Source of the DNA: Chrysophaeum taylorii
Lineage: Eukaryota > Sar > Pelagophyceae > Pelagomonadales > Pelagomonadaceae
Direction: 5' to 3'
DNA: 60,666 nucleotides
Assembly: GCA_029834535.1 (NCBI GenBank)
Contig: JAQMWT010000236.1
Location: forward strand, 1 to 60,666
Part shown: positions 48,894 to 58,249 of the stretch, in pieces
How positions within the stretch are numbered: position 1 is the first letter of the stretch
Layout of the letters: every line of letters begins with the position of its first letter
The notes under the pieces: model-generated
Seen by the model: the letters and a program-made list of their open reading frames with translations, nothing else
What the model was told of the DNA's origin: nothing
Databases searched by the model: none
Program-made: the position numbers and the translations under genes

Positions 48894-50503
48894 TCAAACC
48901 GTTTCCACAGTAACTGTCGAACCCTCCTCCATCGCACGCTTGCGCTTGTGTGCTTCTTGGGCGGCCATACGTCTGAGCTCAACATCGGCGTAATTGGTCG
49001 TTTCTGCGCGAAGCCTGCCCGCAACGAAGCATCCGGTGGCGACGACAGTGAGCGGTATGCACAGAGAGAGAAAGATGAGATATTTGAGTTGCGTTGTTCT
49101 CATGCACCACCCTACGGACGCGGGTTTTGCGTAAAAAAAACATCGCGTCGAGTGACACGTCGTCGCCAAACGCGCTAGTCGAGAGACGCACCGGAGTAGA
49201 GCGAAGCGGCGGCGACGAACATCAGGGGGATAAGGGCGAGCCCGCCACAGATGAACCAGATCTCGTCGTCGAGGTAGGCCCAGACGCCGTTGTTGTGCGG
49301 GCCCGATTCACTTCGTGCCAAGTCCTGGCGCCCGAGGAAACCAAGTGGTGGGAGTTCCTCAAACGCGAGCTTGATAGAACTCGTCGTCAGATAATCGTAC
49401 CTACATCGTATGATCGAAACTGCTTCACTTTCAATTCATCGCTTTTTCAGGCGCACGCCCACACACACACAAAGCGCTCCATGTATGGACACGGCACTGT
49501 CGTACGCGTAGTTGTCTACGTCGATGATGAGCAGAGTGGCGAGGGTGTTGAGGAAGATATTCTCGTTCGACTCGGCGTAGACGATGTATCCTGACGAATA
49601 GGTGAGCATGACGATGGCGATTGTCAACTTGGGAAAGATGAGGAAGGCGTGCGCAAAGCACCGATAACCGTCCGTGATGCCCGTGGCGAGGCAGTAGACG
49701 GTGTTTTCCGAGTTGACCGATGTGATGCGGCGCATGGCGAGGTACGTGTGGTTCTTCTCGGCGATGGGTCGATGAAGCTCTTCATCCCATCTTGGCACAG
49801 CGCGAAGCCAACGGCGAAACGACAAGGTCTCCAGAAGCTCGGTCGAAGCAACCGAGGCGAAGAGAACGCATATGCACATAAACCTGAGGAGTCCCGCGCC
49901 CCGCTTACAACTCTTCCCGCTCGACATGACGATCTGGTGGAGATACCACGTGAAAACAACCTGGGCCGTCACGGTGAGTAACAGACCGACGTATTGTGGG
50001 ATGACGGCTGCGACGCGGAGGTTTGATCGCGTGTCGAGCAGCGGCGCGATGAGGGCCGCCGACCACGCATTCGGTGTCAGCGTGATGCTGAGCGATCCTC
50101 GGTTGGCTTGGATCATCGTCCAGTGGCTGAACGCACCCCCTCGCTGGCCAGCCTTCGGTCGATCCGTCAAGGCGTCCTGCGACACGGGCAGATGGTCGAG
50201 CTTGGCGATGCGTCTCTCGAGCTCCTTGAGCTTCTCAGCTTGGGCGATGAACTTCGCCGATTCCCAGGCTTGCGCCATGTCGAGCAACGATGGTCTCGCT
50301 GGCGCTGTTGTAACGGGTGACGCTGCGCGCACCTTCGCGCGACGACGGGTCAAGTATCGACTCCCGTTTCCAAGAAACTTGAGCACTCGCCCACGCCCCG
50401 TGGCTCTCGCAGATCGTCGGCGAGATACCACATCCACGGGGTACTTGAACTCTTCGTGGGTGCTTCCTTCGGACGATTGTGATATCCAGTCCTCCTCGTC
50501 CAT
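48894..50503 (-). CDS. Multi-pass membrane protein (three exons), unknown; relative of the 46.7-48.5 kb gene
   Basis: The model is complement(join(48894..49111,49192..49400,49491..50503)), 1440 nt, 479 codons plus stop. Introns of 90 and 80 nt end in TGTAG and CCGTAG, and both phases are preserved. The first donor (GTCCAT) is weak. The protein starts MDEEDWISQSSEGSTHEEFK, has a basic then coiled-coil cytoplasmic region (LKELERRIAKLDHLP), and then membrane helices (YVGLLLTVTAQVVFTWYLHQ, LIFPKLTIAIVMLTYSSGYI, NIFLNTLATLLIIDVDNYAY). Exon 2 adds WFICGGLALIPLMFVAAASL, and exon 3 a last helix (YLIFLSLCIPLTVVATGCFV) and a charged tail. No known family is recognised. Shared motif and layout with the neighbouring gene suggest duplication followed by divergence and intron loss or gain. 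Confidence 0.65.
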
Positions 50504-50829
50504 GATGGCGATGGGACTGACGAGCAACGTCGGCGCCCTTCGCTTTCTTTCTTCAAGAATAGTGTGTGTACCTTTTCACCCAATGTTCACCCAATAGGTA
50601 CCCAACTCGTAACATAATACATTTTGAATTACTTACTTTGTAAAATATTTCGCAAATAATTTCCGTGCCTGGGACCGTGCCTGGGACAGATTCCAGACAG
50701 ATCGAATCCCTCTCGGCACAAAAAAAAAACGCCTCTGATTCGTATCTGAACTCAAAAACGCAAGTCGTATAGGGTCGAGGGCGGCGGCCGCCATAACAAA
50801 TATAAAATCCTTCGGCGCGGGTGCGCAGC

Positions 50830-51640
50830 CATAGGCGCAATTCCGGACCGGTGGATCTGGTCGAGCCACATTTCGCCGCCTTCCGATATTCGTCGAAGCG
50901 AGCAGCTCAAGTACCTCGGCTCGGTCCTCTCGCGCGACTTGACTGCCGCGACGACTCAGCCGTCGACGCGCGGATCAAGAAGGCGTTTTTCTCAAGCCTT
51001 CGGTGCCTTGCGGGACTGCATCTTCGCGCCTCGAAGTCCGTCTCTGCTCGCGCCAAGCGCCTCGTCTACGTCTCGCTCGTCCTGGCCATCCTCCTTCACG
51101 GTGCGGAATCGTGGTGCCTCACCGAGGTCCTGTTCCGCGGGCTGCGGTGCTTCCACGGTGCTTCCACGCGCAGTGCGTCCGCGCCGTGTGTCGTGTGACC
51201 CGGAAGCACACCTGGCTGCACCACGTCTCAACGGAGATCCTGCTGCGGCGCCTCGGCCTCGAGTCCATCGACGTCTTCATCACGCGCCGCCAGCTCCGCT
51301 GGGCCGGTCACGTCGCCCGCATGCCCTTCTCCCGACTCCCTCGCAAGATGCTCTCGTCTTGGGTCCGCTCAAAGCGCCCACCGGGGTCTCCGCGGATGAC
51401 GTACGGGAGGACGCTCGCTCGCCAAGGCACTCCGGAAATGCGACATCCCCATCAACTCGTGGCACGACCTCACACAAGATCGCGCGCGGTGGTGGTGGTC
51501 CGCCATCAACGCCTTTTCATCCCTCGCCTCTACCCCAACTGCGCGATTATGCTCTGGGATCCTGGGCCGGCTCCTGCCGGCCCAGCCTGGCTCCCATGCC
51601 TGGGAGAGGTCCAAAGTTAGTGAGTTAGTTAGTTATTCGT
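50830..51640 (+). pseudogene. 5'-truncated LINE (non-LTR retrotransposon), C-terminal end of ORF2
   Basis: Translating in three frames gives the familiar post-RT region of non-LTR retrotransposons. The pieces are VDARIKKAFFSSLRCLAGLH, LLHGAESWCLTEVLFRGLRC, then after frame changes RRQLRWAGHVARMPFSRLPR, KALRKCDIPINSWHDLTQDR and a last peptide ending LLPAQPGSHAWERSKVS. After the stop is an AGTTAGTGAGTTAGTTAGTT tail. RT and endonuclease are missing (5' truncation at about 50.83 kb) and frames are broken, so the copy is dead. The tail and C-terminal peptide recur at 11.8 and 40.4 kb. Between 50504 and 50830, upstream of the preceding gene, no other feature is seen. Confidence 0.8.
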
Positions 51641-51653
51641 CGAAGAGACATCA

Positions 51654-51997
51654 TCAGCTCGAGAGACTGAGACCTTTCGCGGCCAACTCGGCTTGATATT
51701 CTTGGTACTGTTCCTGGTAAAAGTGCTTGAGCCTCCGACGGCGAGTGTTGAGGAGCTCGGTGTCGAGGCTGAACATTTCGGTCTGGGCGGCCTTTTGCTG
51801 GCGGGTCTTGGCTGCCGCCGTCACCTTGGCTGCGCCCTTCGCCATGAATTCGGCGTTGCGCGCTACAAACTCGGTTCGGTAGACATGCTCCTTGGCCTGA
51901 ACAAAACGGTTCCATCGTCGGGAATCCACCGTACCTCGTTGAGTTGGGCTTCTCGCTGGAGATACGCTTTCACGTTGGCGTCTACTGGTGCGGCCAT
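51654..51997 (-). CDS. CFAP141-like small ciliary protein (two exons)
   Basis: The model is complement(join(51654..51896,51935..51997)), 306 nt, 101 codons plus stop. The 38-nt intron (GTACGG...TTCAG) lies in phase 0. The protein begins MAAPVDANVKAYLQREAQLN and ends with RRRRLKHFYQEQYQEYQAEL and AAKGLS. That C-terminal pattern (L-x-x-x-Y/E-x-x-x-Y-x-x-EL-x-x-x-GL) and the length of about 101 residues match CFAP141 (human C1orf189), a microtubule inner protein of axonemal doublets. Identity is tentative because several small inner-tubule proteins share this helix motif. The stop codon lies 14 bp after the LINE tail. Confidence 0.6.
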
Positions 51998-52463
51998 CTT
52001 GCTAATAACGCGCTTGGTGATGAGAGAGGGCAAAAGCTATGAGGGGGGGGGCAAGGGTTTTTGTGGATTGTGTGGAGCCCTGACGAGGGTTTAGTAGGAG
52101 TAGTATACTCGAAGGCAAAAAAGGAGACGTCGGCGATGAGGGTTTAGGAGTAAATAAACTCAGAAGTTTGAGGCAGGCAGGCACACTGTGTCAGCGAGCG
52201 CTGGTGCTGACAAATTGCAGTTCAGATTGGCGGGGGTCCGAGCGTCGAGCGTAAGGGGGTGATTGGAAGGAAGGTCGTTGACGCGCGCCGGTTGTAGGAT
52301 GTGAAGGCCGAGCGCGAGCCTCCTTCCGACAACCAAAACCGGCCCGAGGATGTAAGGGTAAGGGGAGTCTCAAACGATAGAAGGAGAGAGGGTTTTTGTT
52401 TACCACAATAGCGCCCGCCAGGCCCTAATATCTCAAAAAAATGAAGATGGTGGCGCTATTAAG
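51998..52463. other. Divergent spacer upstream of the CFAP141-like and LRR-WW genes
   Basis: No gene seen. Low-complexity pieces only. Confidence 0.5.
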
Positions 52464-55400
52464 ATGATCCCGTACACGCGCGCGTGGAAGGCGCGGAAGC
52501 GGCACAAGGCCTTGACGCATCGGTGCGTCGGGCGCGATGCCTACGCACCATTTCGGCGGCTTGTGCTGGCGCTTGCGACGGAGCGGTCGGTCGAGCTTGG
52601 ACCGAAAGCGCTTAAGGAGCTCGACAAAGCGCTCATCAGAAGTCGCAAGGCACCGACCCAGAGCATCGTGGTCAAGTTGAGGAACTGCGGGCTCGAGGAC
52701 GCGCAGGCCCTCGTGGTCTTGGAGGCGCTACGGTCGTCGCCCGCGGTCGACAAGCTCGATTTGCGAGGGAACAACGTGGGTCGCGCGACGGTGCGAGCAG
52801 CCGTCGATTTGGTCGAACGGCAGATTGCGGCGACCCTCAGGCCCCTGACGCCGGCGAGGCTCCGCGACGACGCGGTGGCCAGGCGCTTCCACGGCATCCT
52901 CGCCGACGATACGGTCGGTCGGACGTGTTGTTTGCGGCGCGTTAAGGTCGACGCGGACGCGCGGCGATTGCGGCAACTCGAGGTGCTCGCGCCGCGGGTC
53001 AACGAGCGCCTCGCGATTCGCCACGCGATGCTAAAAGCGTGCGCCACCAGGGGCGGCCTGAGCTGCGACCGCGGCACGGCGACGCTCAGCAGCGCCTCGG
53101 ACAAGCTCGCCGCGGCCGTCGAGGCGTTCGAGGCGACCGCGGTCGACGCGTCGCGCGTCGACGCGCGCGGCTTCGATGCCATCGGCGACGGTCTCGAGGC
53201 CTTTGAGAGCTTCGTGTATTCGCGCCTCGAGGGGGGCAAGTCGCTGCTGGGTGCTCCCAGTCCGGAGGACCTCGCGCTTCTCGGACCCATCCTCGAAAAG
53301 TATTCTCGGACGACGGACGTCGCCGCGCCGCCAGACGTCGCGGGTGACAGAGGCGACCTGTCTCCGCTCTGCGCGCGCTCGGAGTCGGCCTTCGACGACG
53401 ACGATAGCACGCTCGTCACGCCCTACGCGTCCACGACGCTACAAGACGACACCTCGCTCAACGACGACGAGGAAGATGAAGAGGACCAACCCGGACGCGA
53501 AGAAGAAGAAGAAGAAGAAGACGTGGACCAAGCCGAAGAGGAGGAGGACCAATTCGGCGACGAAGCAGCTGCCGAAGAAGAAGAAGAAGAAGAAGAGGCG
53601 CTGCCGTCGGTGCGAGACCGGATCTTCAAGGAAAAGCGGCGGGTCGAAGAGCTGTCGGACGGCGAGACGGAGGACGAGCCGGCCGAGGCGAAGGAGGCTG
53701 ACAACGTGTATCCGGCGTCGGATGGACCGGAGGAGTCGGTGGTGTCCGAGGTCCAAGTGGTGTCGTCGAGCGCGTTACGGCAGAAGATGGCCGACGTCGC
53801 GCGGTCTGATTTGCCGTTGAGCCAGCGGCTCGCGGCGCTCGAGCGCGAGCTCCCGTCCGGCGAGGAACTCGGCGACGACGACCTCTGCGACGACGACCTC
53901 TGCGACGACAACCTCTCGCCGCCGCCCGCAAAGGTTCCCGACTCGCACCCGATGGCGCGGCCACCGTTCCGGCTCACCCCCGCGTCGCTCCGGGCGGCGG
54001 CCGAGCGCGAGGGTCGCGAGCTCGCCGAGACGAGTCGGTCGGTCGATCGCGCGAAGCTGGCGTTCGATTCGTTCGTCGAGTCGCGCGCCCTGACGACGCC
54101 CGACAACGACCAGCTGCGTCCCGCCGCACGGTGCGTGGAGGGGCGACTGCATCTCGCCGACCGCAGCGTCGTCGGCGCGACGCTTCTCCCCGAAATCGAC
54201 GCGGCCCTGATGGCGCGCGACTCGTCCTACGCGAGGCTCGCGTCGCTCGACATCTCGGGGAACAGGCTCCGGTGGCTCCCGGTCGAGGTCTTTGCGCGCC
54301 TCGTCTCCCTCGAGGTCTTGGACTGCTCGGACAACCAGCTGCGGTGCCTCGCACCCGCGTCGGCCCTCCCTTACGACGACGACGACGACGACGACCATTA
54401 TTGTGATAAAGGCTCTCCGTCCCGGCGCGAGATGCACTCGCTGCCGGGGACGCTGGTGCACGTGGACGCCTCAAATAACAAGCTCGAGACGGTGCGGGGG
54501 CTCGAGGCGTGCGCGTTCCTGCGCGTCGTGCGGTTGGCACACAACGCGATAAAGGAGGTGCGCGGGCTCGAGCACCTTTCGCGCCTCGAGGAGCTCGACC
54601 TGTCGCGAAACAAGATATCGAGACAGACGGCGCTCCGGCCGCTCTCCTGCAACCACGAGCTCCGGTTTCTCAGACTCGCCGGGTGTCCCGTCGACGACGA
54701 CGACGACGACGACCAGGAGCACCTCGACCCCCAAGCGCTGATCGTCGCGACGCTTCTCGCGCCGCGCGTTCCCGCCGCGAGGCCTAAACGGCGGTCGCGG
54801 CGCAAGGCGAGAGCGTTCGTCGTCGGGCTCCTGCCGCAGTTGAGCGAGCTCAACGGCGAGCCGATGCCGAGGTCTGCGATGGCGACGCTCGAGCGCGCGC
54901 GACGACGTAAGAGCCTTCTCGGACGCGACGAGAGTGCGACCAGGCCTCCTCATCCTCCTCGGATTCGACGGCAGCGGGACGCCGACGCCAAGCGCGCCGA
55001 GTCGGGGAAGAGCGCCGTGCTCCGGCGGCGGCTCGCAGACTACAATCTCGGCGGCGGCGAAGCATCGCCCTCGCGCGGCGGCCGGGAGTCACCCCAACCG
55101 TCGCGGGCCGAGCAGGTTAGGACGATGGACGCGCTCAGCAAGGACCTCGCCAAGCCCGCGCGGAAAAAGGTCGAGCCGACGGGGCGGACGCCGCGCGTCT
55201 TCGGCCAGCCGTGGACCGAGCCGCCGCCCCCGCCGCCCACGACGCGCCTGCCCAAGGGTACGGCGCGGCGCTCGAGCACGCCATCGAATCGCAGCGACCG
55301 CGCTCTCTCGCGGACTGCGGCGTCGCGGCGCGACAGTCTCGACACGATCGCGACCGAGGAGACGGGGATTAGTCCGCGGCGGCGTCCGACGACCCCGCAA

Positions 55401-56534
55401 AAGACAAGGAAAAAGAAGAAAACCCCCGCCACAAACCAGGACGCCCCGACCGAGGTCGTCGTCGACGCGGCCGCGCCCCCGACGCTTGCCGAGCCGGTCC
55501 CGTTCGAGCTATGGCTCGACGACCTCGTCCGGCACTCGAGCAACGCCGAGCGCGCCGTGGACGTCCTCAAGAAGCTCCGAAAGGCGAGGGCGGCCCCGAG
55601 CAACGACATCGCGCCGTCGGACCGCGAGAGGCTCGTCCAGCCATTCCGCGAGACGCTCGCCCGCCTGACCGCGCTCGCGACGACGCCGCCGCCCGAGACG
55701 GCCCTCGAAGCGTGCGTCTCGGCCCCCGACCAGCTCAAGCTCGCCGCGCTCTCGTGGGGCCGGGCCCGCGCCCTCGTCGCCCAGCTCCGCGTCCTCGTCG
55801 ACGCGCTCTTCGACGACGCGGCGGCCCTCGACGCGTCCACCGTCTCGCCCGAGACGCCCGCGCTCGCCGACCGCGCCCTCAAGCACCCCCTCGCCAACCT
55901 GGCCATGCGCCTCGAGGTCGAGCTCGGCCGCATCAACGAAACGTCCAAACCTGCGGACGACGACGACGACGGCGGCGGCGGCGGCGGCGGTAATACTCCC
56001 GATCGGGAGGCGGCGGTCGCGCCCGTGCGCTCGCGCCTCGGCTCGATCGCTTCCTCAGTCCTCTCGACGCCCGCCCGCCGCCCATCGCTCTCGAGTTTTG
56101 CGCCAAGTCCAAGGGCGAGCCGGTCCATCGACGACAAAGACGACGACTCGGCCGCAACGGTTCGCAAACCGGCGTCCCCGCCGCCGACACCCGCCGACGA
56201 CGCGCCCCTCCAGGAAGAAGTCATCCGGGAGGAGGAGGTTCCGGGGAGCGTTGATGATCCGGAAGTCATCCAGGAGGAGGAGGTTCCCGGAAGCGTTGAT
56301 CCGGCCCCAACGGACGCGCCGTCGGAGGAGGAAGATTCGACGGTCGCGCCGAGCGAGTCGCCAGCGTGGCGAGAGGGGTACGACAACACGTACGAACAAT
56401 TTTTTTATTTCAACGACAACACCGGCGAGTCGATCTGGACAAAGCCGTCGGGGCCCTTCAAGCCCTACGAGGCGAGCACGTCGAGCGACGACGACGACCA
56501 AGGCGACGAATTCACCGCCGCCTCCTCGCAATAA
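52464..56534 (+). CDS. Large leucine-rich-repeat protein with C-terminal WW domain
   Basis: The 1356-residue single-exon protein starts MIPYTRAWKARKRHK and has an isolated LRR-like unit (SIVVKLRNCGLEDAQALVVL, SPAVDKLDLRGNNVG; residues about 65-110). Long acidic low-complexity tracts follow (about 310-390, GAA/GAC repeats). The main LRR array is at about 590-800 (LASLDISGNRLRWLPVEVFA, LVHVDASNNKLETVRGLEAC, LEELDLSRNKI) with a cap-like LPQLSELNGEPM. A disordered basic/Pro region follows, then a helical stretch (about 1010-1160) and a WW domain near the end (about 1299-1335: GYDNTYEQFFYFNDNTGESI then W). WW domains bind Pro-rich ligands. The SDS22-like LRRs and disorder suggest a scaffold, possibly at basal bodies or axonemes, but this is inference. 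Simple-repeat expansions are frequent. Confidence 0.75.
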   Translation: MIPYTRAWKARKRHKALTHRCVGRDAYAPFRRLVLALATERSVELGPKALKELDKALIRSRKAPTQSIVVKLRNCGLEDAQALVVLEALRSSPAVDKLDLRGNNVGRATVRAAVDLVERQIAATLRPLTPARLRDDAVARRFHGILADDTVGRTCCLRRVKVDADARRLRQLEVLAPRVNERLAIRHAMLKACATRGGLSCDRGTATLSSASDKLAAAVEAFEATAVDASRVDARGFDAIGDGLEAFESFVYSRLEGGKSLLGAPSPEDLALLGPILEKYSRTTDVAAPPDVAGDRGDLSPLCARSESAFDDDDSTLVTPYASTTLQDDTSLNDDEEDEEDQPGREEEEEEEDVDQAEEEEDQFGDEAAAEEEEEEEEALPSVRDRIFKEKRRVEELSDGETEDEPAEAKEADNVYPASDGPEESVVSEVQVVSSSALRQKMADVARSDLPLSQRLAALERELPSGEELGDDDLCDDDLCDDNLSPPPAKVPDSHPMARPPFRLTPASLRAAAEREGRELAETSRSVDRAKLAFDSFVESRALTTPDNDQLRPAARCVEGRLHLADRSVVGATLLPEIDAALMARDSSYARLASLDISGNRLRWLPVEVFARLVSLEVLDCSDNQLRCLAPASALPYDDDDDDDHYCDKGSPSRREMHSLPGTLVHVDASNNKLETVRGLEACAFLRVVRLAHNAIKEVRGLEHLSRLEELDLSRNKISRQTALRPLSCNHELRFLRLAGCPVDDDDDDDQEHLDPQALIVATLLAPRVPAARPKRRSRRKARAFVVGLLPQLSELNGEPMPRSAMATLERARRRKSLLGRDESATRPPHPPRIRRQRDADAKRAESGKSAVLRRRLADYNLGGGEASPSRGGRESPQPSRAEQVRTMDALSKDLAKPARKKVEPTGRTPRVFGQPWTEPPPPPPTTRLPKGTARRSSTPSNRSDRALSRTAASRRDSLDTIATEETGISPRRRPTTPQKTRKKKKTPATNQDAPTEVVVDAAAPPTLAEPVPFELWLDDLVRHSSNAERAVDVLKKLRKARAAPSNDIAPSDRERLVQPFRETLARLTALATTPPPETALEACVSAPDQLKLAALSWGRARALVAQLRVLVDALFDDAAALDASTVSPETPALADRALKHPLANLAMRLEVELGRINETSKPADDDDDGGGGGGGNTPDREAAVAPVRSRLGSIASSVLSTPARRPSLSSFAPSPRASRSIDDKDDDSAATVRKPASPPPTPADDAPLQEEVIREEEVPGSVDDPEVIQEEEVPGSVDPAPTDAPSEEEDSTVAPSESPAWREGYDNTYEQFFYFNDNTGESIWTKPSGPFKPYEASTSSDDDDQGDEFTAASSQ

Positions 56535-56590
56535 CGACAATAACCACCGGGGTCGAGTAGCCGTTGGGTAGCCGTTGGGTACGTGTGACG

Positions 56591-57879
56591 ATGGCTGCGC
56601 GAACGCGAAAGAAGCCTGTGATCCGGCACGACCGGCCGAGGGGCAAGGTGATCGGGATGCGTGCCGATGGGCGGCTCGTGCGCGAGGGTGAGAGCGTCGA
56701 GGGCGAGTGGCGTCCGCTACGGACGCGGAGCGAGCCACGGCACCACAAGTCGCCGCCGCCGCCGCCCCCGCCGTCGTCGTCGTTCGCGACGATGCTCGCC
56801 GAGGCCGACAAGGCAGCATACGGGTGTGGGCGCGAGGGCGGCGGACCCGACCCCTCGACGGAGGCCTCGGCGACGACGGCCCAGCTGATCAACCGCGCGG
56901 CATACTACCGACGTCTGATAGACGAGGACCGGGACGAACTCTTAACCCTCGTCGAGGTGCCCAAGGTGCTGCCAGCTCTCGACGTGGCCGTGCGTCACCT
57001 CGCACGGCGCGACATCGCCGCGTCGCGGATCGCCTACGCAGCCCTCGCGGCGCCCGCGGCCCCGATCTGGGCCAAGCGCCGAGAGGCGCGCGCAGCGCTC
57101 GGCGCGGGTGTTCCCGAGGTCATGCCGCGGCGCCTCGACGGCCCCGCCGGCGCCGCCTGGCTCGACGCCGACGGCCTCGTCGACGACTGGGTCGCCTACG
57201 CCGACGTCGACGCCCTCCCCCCTCGCGAGGCGCTCTACTCGTCCCGGAGGCGCGTCGCCAAATGGCGTTCGCCCGACGCGCCGCCCCCCCTCTCGGCGCT
57301 CCGTGTCCTCCGGCTCCTCGGCACGCGACCCCCCTCGCGCCTTCCCGACGACGACGACGCCTCGACCCGGGGCGGCGCGGCCCTCGACGACTATGGCTAC
57401 CGCTGGGGCCAGTCCCTCTCCGAGCTCTGGGTCCGCCTCCCGCTTCCCCCGGGCGCGACCAAGGCCCACGTCGACTGCCTTCTCAAGCCCCGCCGCCTCC
57501 ACCTCGCGGTCCACCTCGACACCCGCCTCCTCGCCTCGCCCGTCGGACGCGCCCTCGGGGCCTCCCCCCACACCCTCGCCATCCTCGACGCCCCGCTCTT
57601 TGATCGCGTCGACCTCGCCGCTTCGGGCTGGTTTATCGAAGAGGCCCGGACCCCGAGACCTGGTCCGTACTTTCAATCTTTCTTTTTGTGCCTTCCCACC
57701 ACTCACTCCAAGCACGCGCAGGTCCCCTCGGCGACGTTTTGCACCCGGCCATCGTGCTCACGCTCGCCAAATCCTCGCGCCGCTGGTGGACGCGCCTCTG
57801 CGACGGCCATCCCGCCATACGCCCCCGCGACTTTCCCTTCATGGTCGATTACGGCAACGAGGCCGACGAGATCACCTAG
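56591..57879 (+). CDS. CS-domain (NudC/p23-like) protein (two exons)
   Basis: The model is join(56591..57662,57722..57879), 1230 nt, 409 codons plus stop. The 59-nt intron starts GTCCGTAC and ends GCGCAG, with phase 1 kept. The N-terminal 270 residues are basic then helical and unrecognised. Residues about 268-395 form a CS beta-sandwich: YRWGQSLSELWVRLPLPPGA, HVDCLLKPRRLHLAVHLDTR, LDAPLFDRVDLAASGWFIEE, then across the splice LHPAIVLTLAKSSRRWWTRL. This is the NudC-type order with the terminal Trp pair. Such domains bind Hsp90 or client beta-propellers. The ATG is 56 bp after the LRR-WW gene stop on the same strand, with a duplicated TAGCCGTTGGG between them. Confidence 0.72.
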
Positions 57880-58249
57880 TTCCTGCTCATGGTGTGACAA
57901 CGACGACGACGACGACGACGACGACGACATTTTGTTGTTGTTGTTGTTGTTGCTGCTGCTGCTGCTGCTGCTGATCTCGACGCCAGTCTTTTCTTTCTTT
58001 TCTGCGGTGGTGGTGGTGGTGGTGGTGTTCCCATGGGGAGGAGGGGTTCGATCGAACCGGACGCGAAAGGCTACTTCGGAGCAGTAGGCCTGATTGATTG
58101 ACTGCCGCCGCGCAAGTGGTGGAGAAGGAGGGCCAACTCGTGGTGTGCCAAAGATGCGCGCCGATTGGGAGGAGATCAGCAGCAGCAGCAGGAGACGCAG
58201 CTGGTAGGGCTCTTCTGTACACTAACCTTCGAGACAGCGCGCCACCGCG
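57880..58249. repeat. Cluster of trinucleotide microsatellites
   Basis: Contains GAC (about 57900-57928), TTG (57932-57951), CTG (57952-57973) and GGT (58007-58026) runs within 130 bp, and CAG near 58180. No gene seen. Confidence 0.8.

Noticed and set aside
55040..56389. 449-codon minus-strand open frame opposite the LRR-WW gene
   Set aside because: Ser/Arg-rich antisense frame; the sense strand has the WW domain and helical region.
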